Shown here: piece after piece, positions 37,988-38,030 of the stretch
Layout of the letters: each line of letters opens with the position of its first letter
How positions within the stretch are numbered: the stretch's first letter is position 1
Assembly: GCF_007989625.1 (NCBI RefSeq)
Contig: NZ_BJUK01000035.1
Coordinates: 1-38,030, forward strand
Source of the DNA: Bisbaumannia pacifica
Lineage (GTDB): Bacteria > Pseudomonadota > Gammaproteobacteria > Pseudomonadales > Halomonadaceae
Reading direction: 5' to 3'
DNA length: 38,030 bases
Made by a program: the position numbers and the translations under genes
Notes under the pieces: model-generated
Database searches by the model: none
What the model saw: only the letters and a program-made list of their open reading frames with translations
Told to the model about the DNA's origin: nothing

Positions 37988-38030
37988 GGTCGAACGCCCC
38001 GAGCCGGCGAGGGGCCGGACCGCGACGCTG

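Overview
The window is a contiguous stretch of a GC-rich gammaproteobacterial chromosome. It carries the large RNA-polymerase / ribosomal-protein / translation-factor supercluster. Protein sequences and gene order (ssb, a YajR-like MFS gene and uvrA next to rplQ at one end; birA-coaX-tRNA(Tyr,Gly,Thr)-tRNA(Trp)-secE at the other) point to the Pseudomonadales/Oceanospirillales side of the class, most likely a Halomonadaceae member (Halomonas-like). That placement is inferred from gene order and remembered sequence similarity, not from a search.

Layout, left to right. 1-1764: the 5' end of ssb (cut by the window edge) and a YajR-type MFS transporter on the minus strand. 1771-4632: uvrA, the only protein gene on the plus strand. 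Two back-to-back intrinsic terminators (4658-4763) separate uvrA from the long minus-strand block. Read in the direction of transcription (high to low coordinate), that block is: birA-coaX; a tRNA operon Tyr-Gly-Thr with its own promoter and terminator; tRNA-Trp-secE-nusG-rplK-rplA; rplJ-rplL-(attenuator)-rpoB-rpoC; rpsL-rpsG-fusA-tuf with its own promoter and a terminator; the S10 operon rpsJ to rpsQ, which has a near-perfect sigma70 promoter; the spc operon rplN to rpmJ; and the alpha operon rpsM-rpsK-rpsD-rpoA-rplQ, ended by a strong terminator. Beyond birA, at the right edge, lies a minus-strand intrinsic terminator preceded by a sequence resembling the 3' end of a 5S rRNA gene, as expected if an rRNA operon lies upstream of birA.

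Functionally, almost everything serves protein synthesis: ribosomal proteins of both subunits, EF-G, EF-Tu, four tRNAs, the core polymerase subunits, NusG, and SecY/SecE of the export channel. BirA (biotin ligase/repressor) and CoaX (coenzyme A synthesis) form a two-gene cofactor unit. UvrA and SSB are DNA repair and replication proteins.

I found no mobile element, CRISPR array, defence system or unknown protein family. All protein genes are intact apart from ssb, which the window edge truncates. The points worth a second look are regulatory or structural: no second tuf gene between tRNA-Thr and tRNA-Trp; an interrupted 5S-like sequence at the right edge; a well-formed rplL-rpoB attenuator followed by a second hairpin; a hairpin that may hide the rpoC ribosome-binding site; an unusually long rpsJ-rplC spacer; and very strict avoidance of TTA, CTA and TCA codons in rpoB, rpoC, fusA and tuf. 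I see no convincing evidence of a previously undescribed system.
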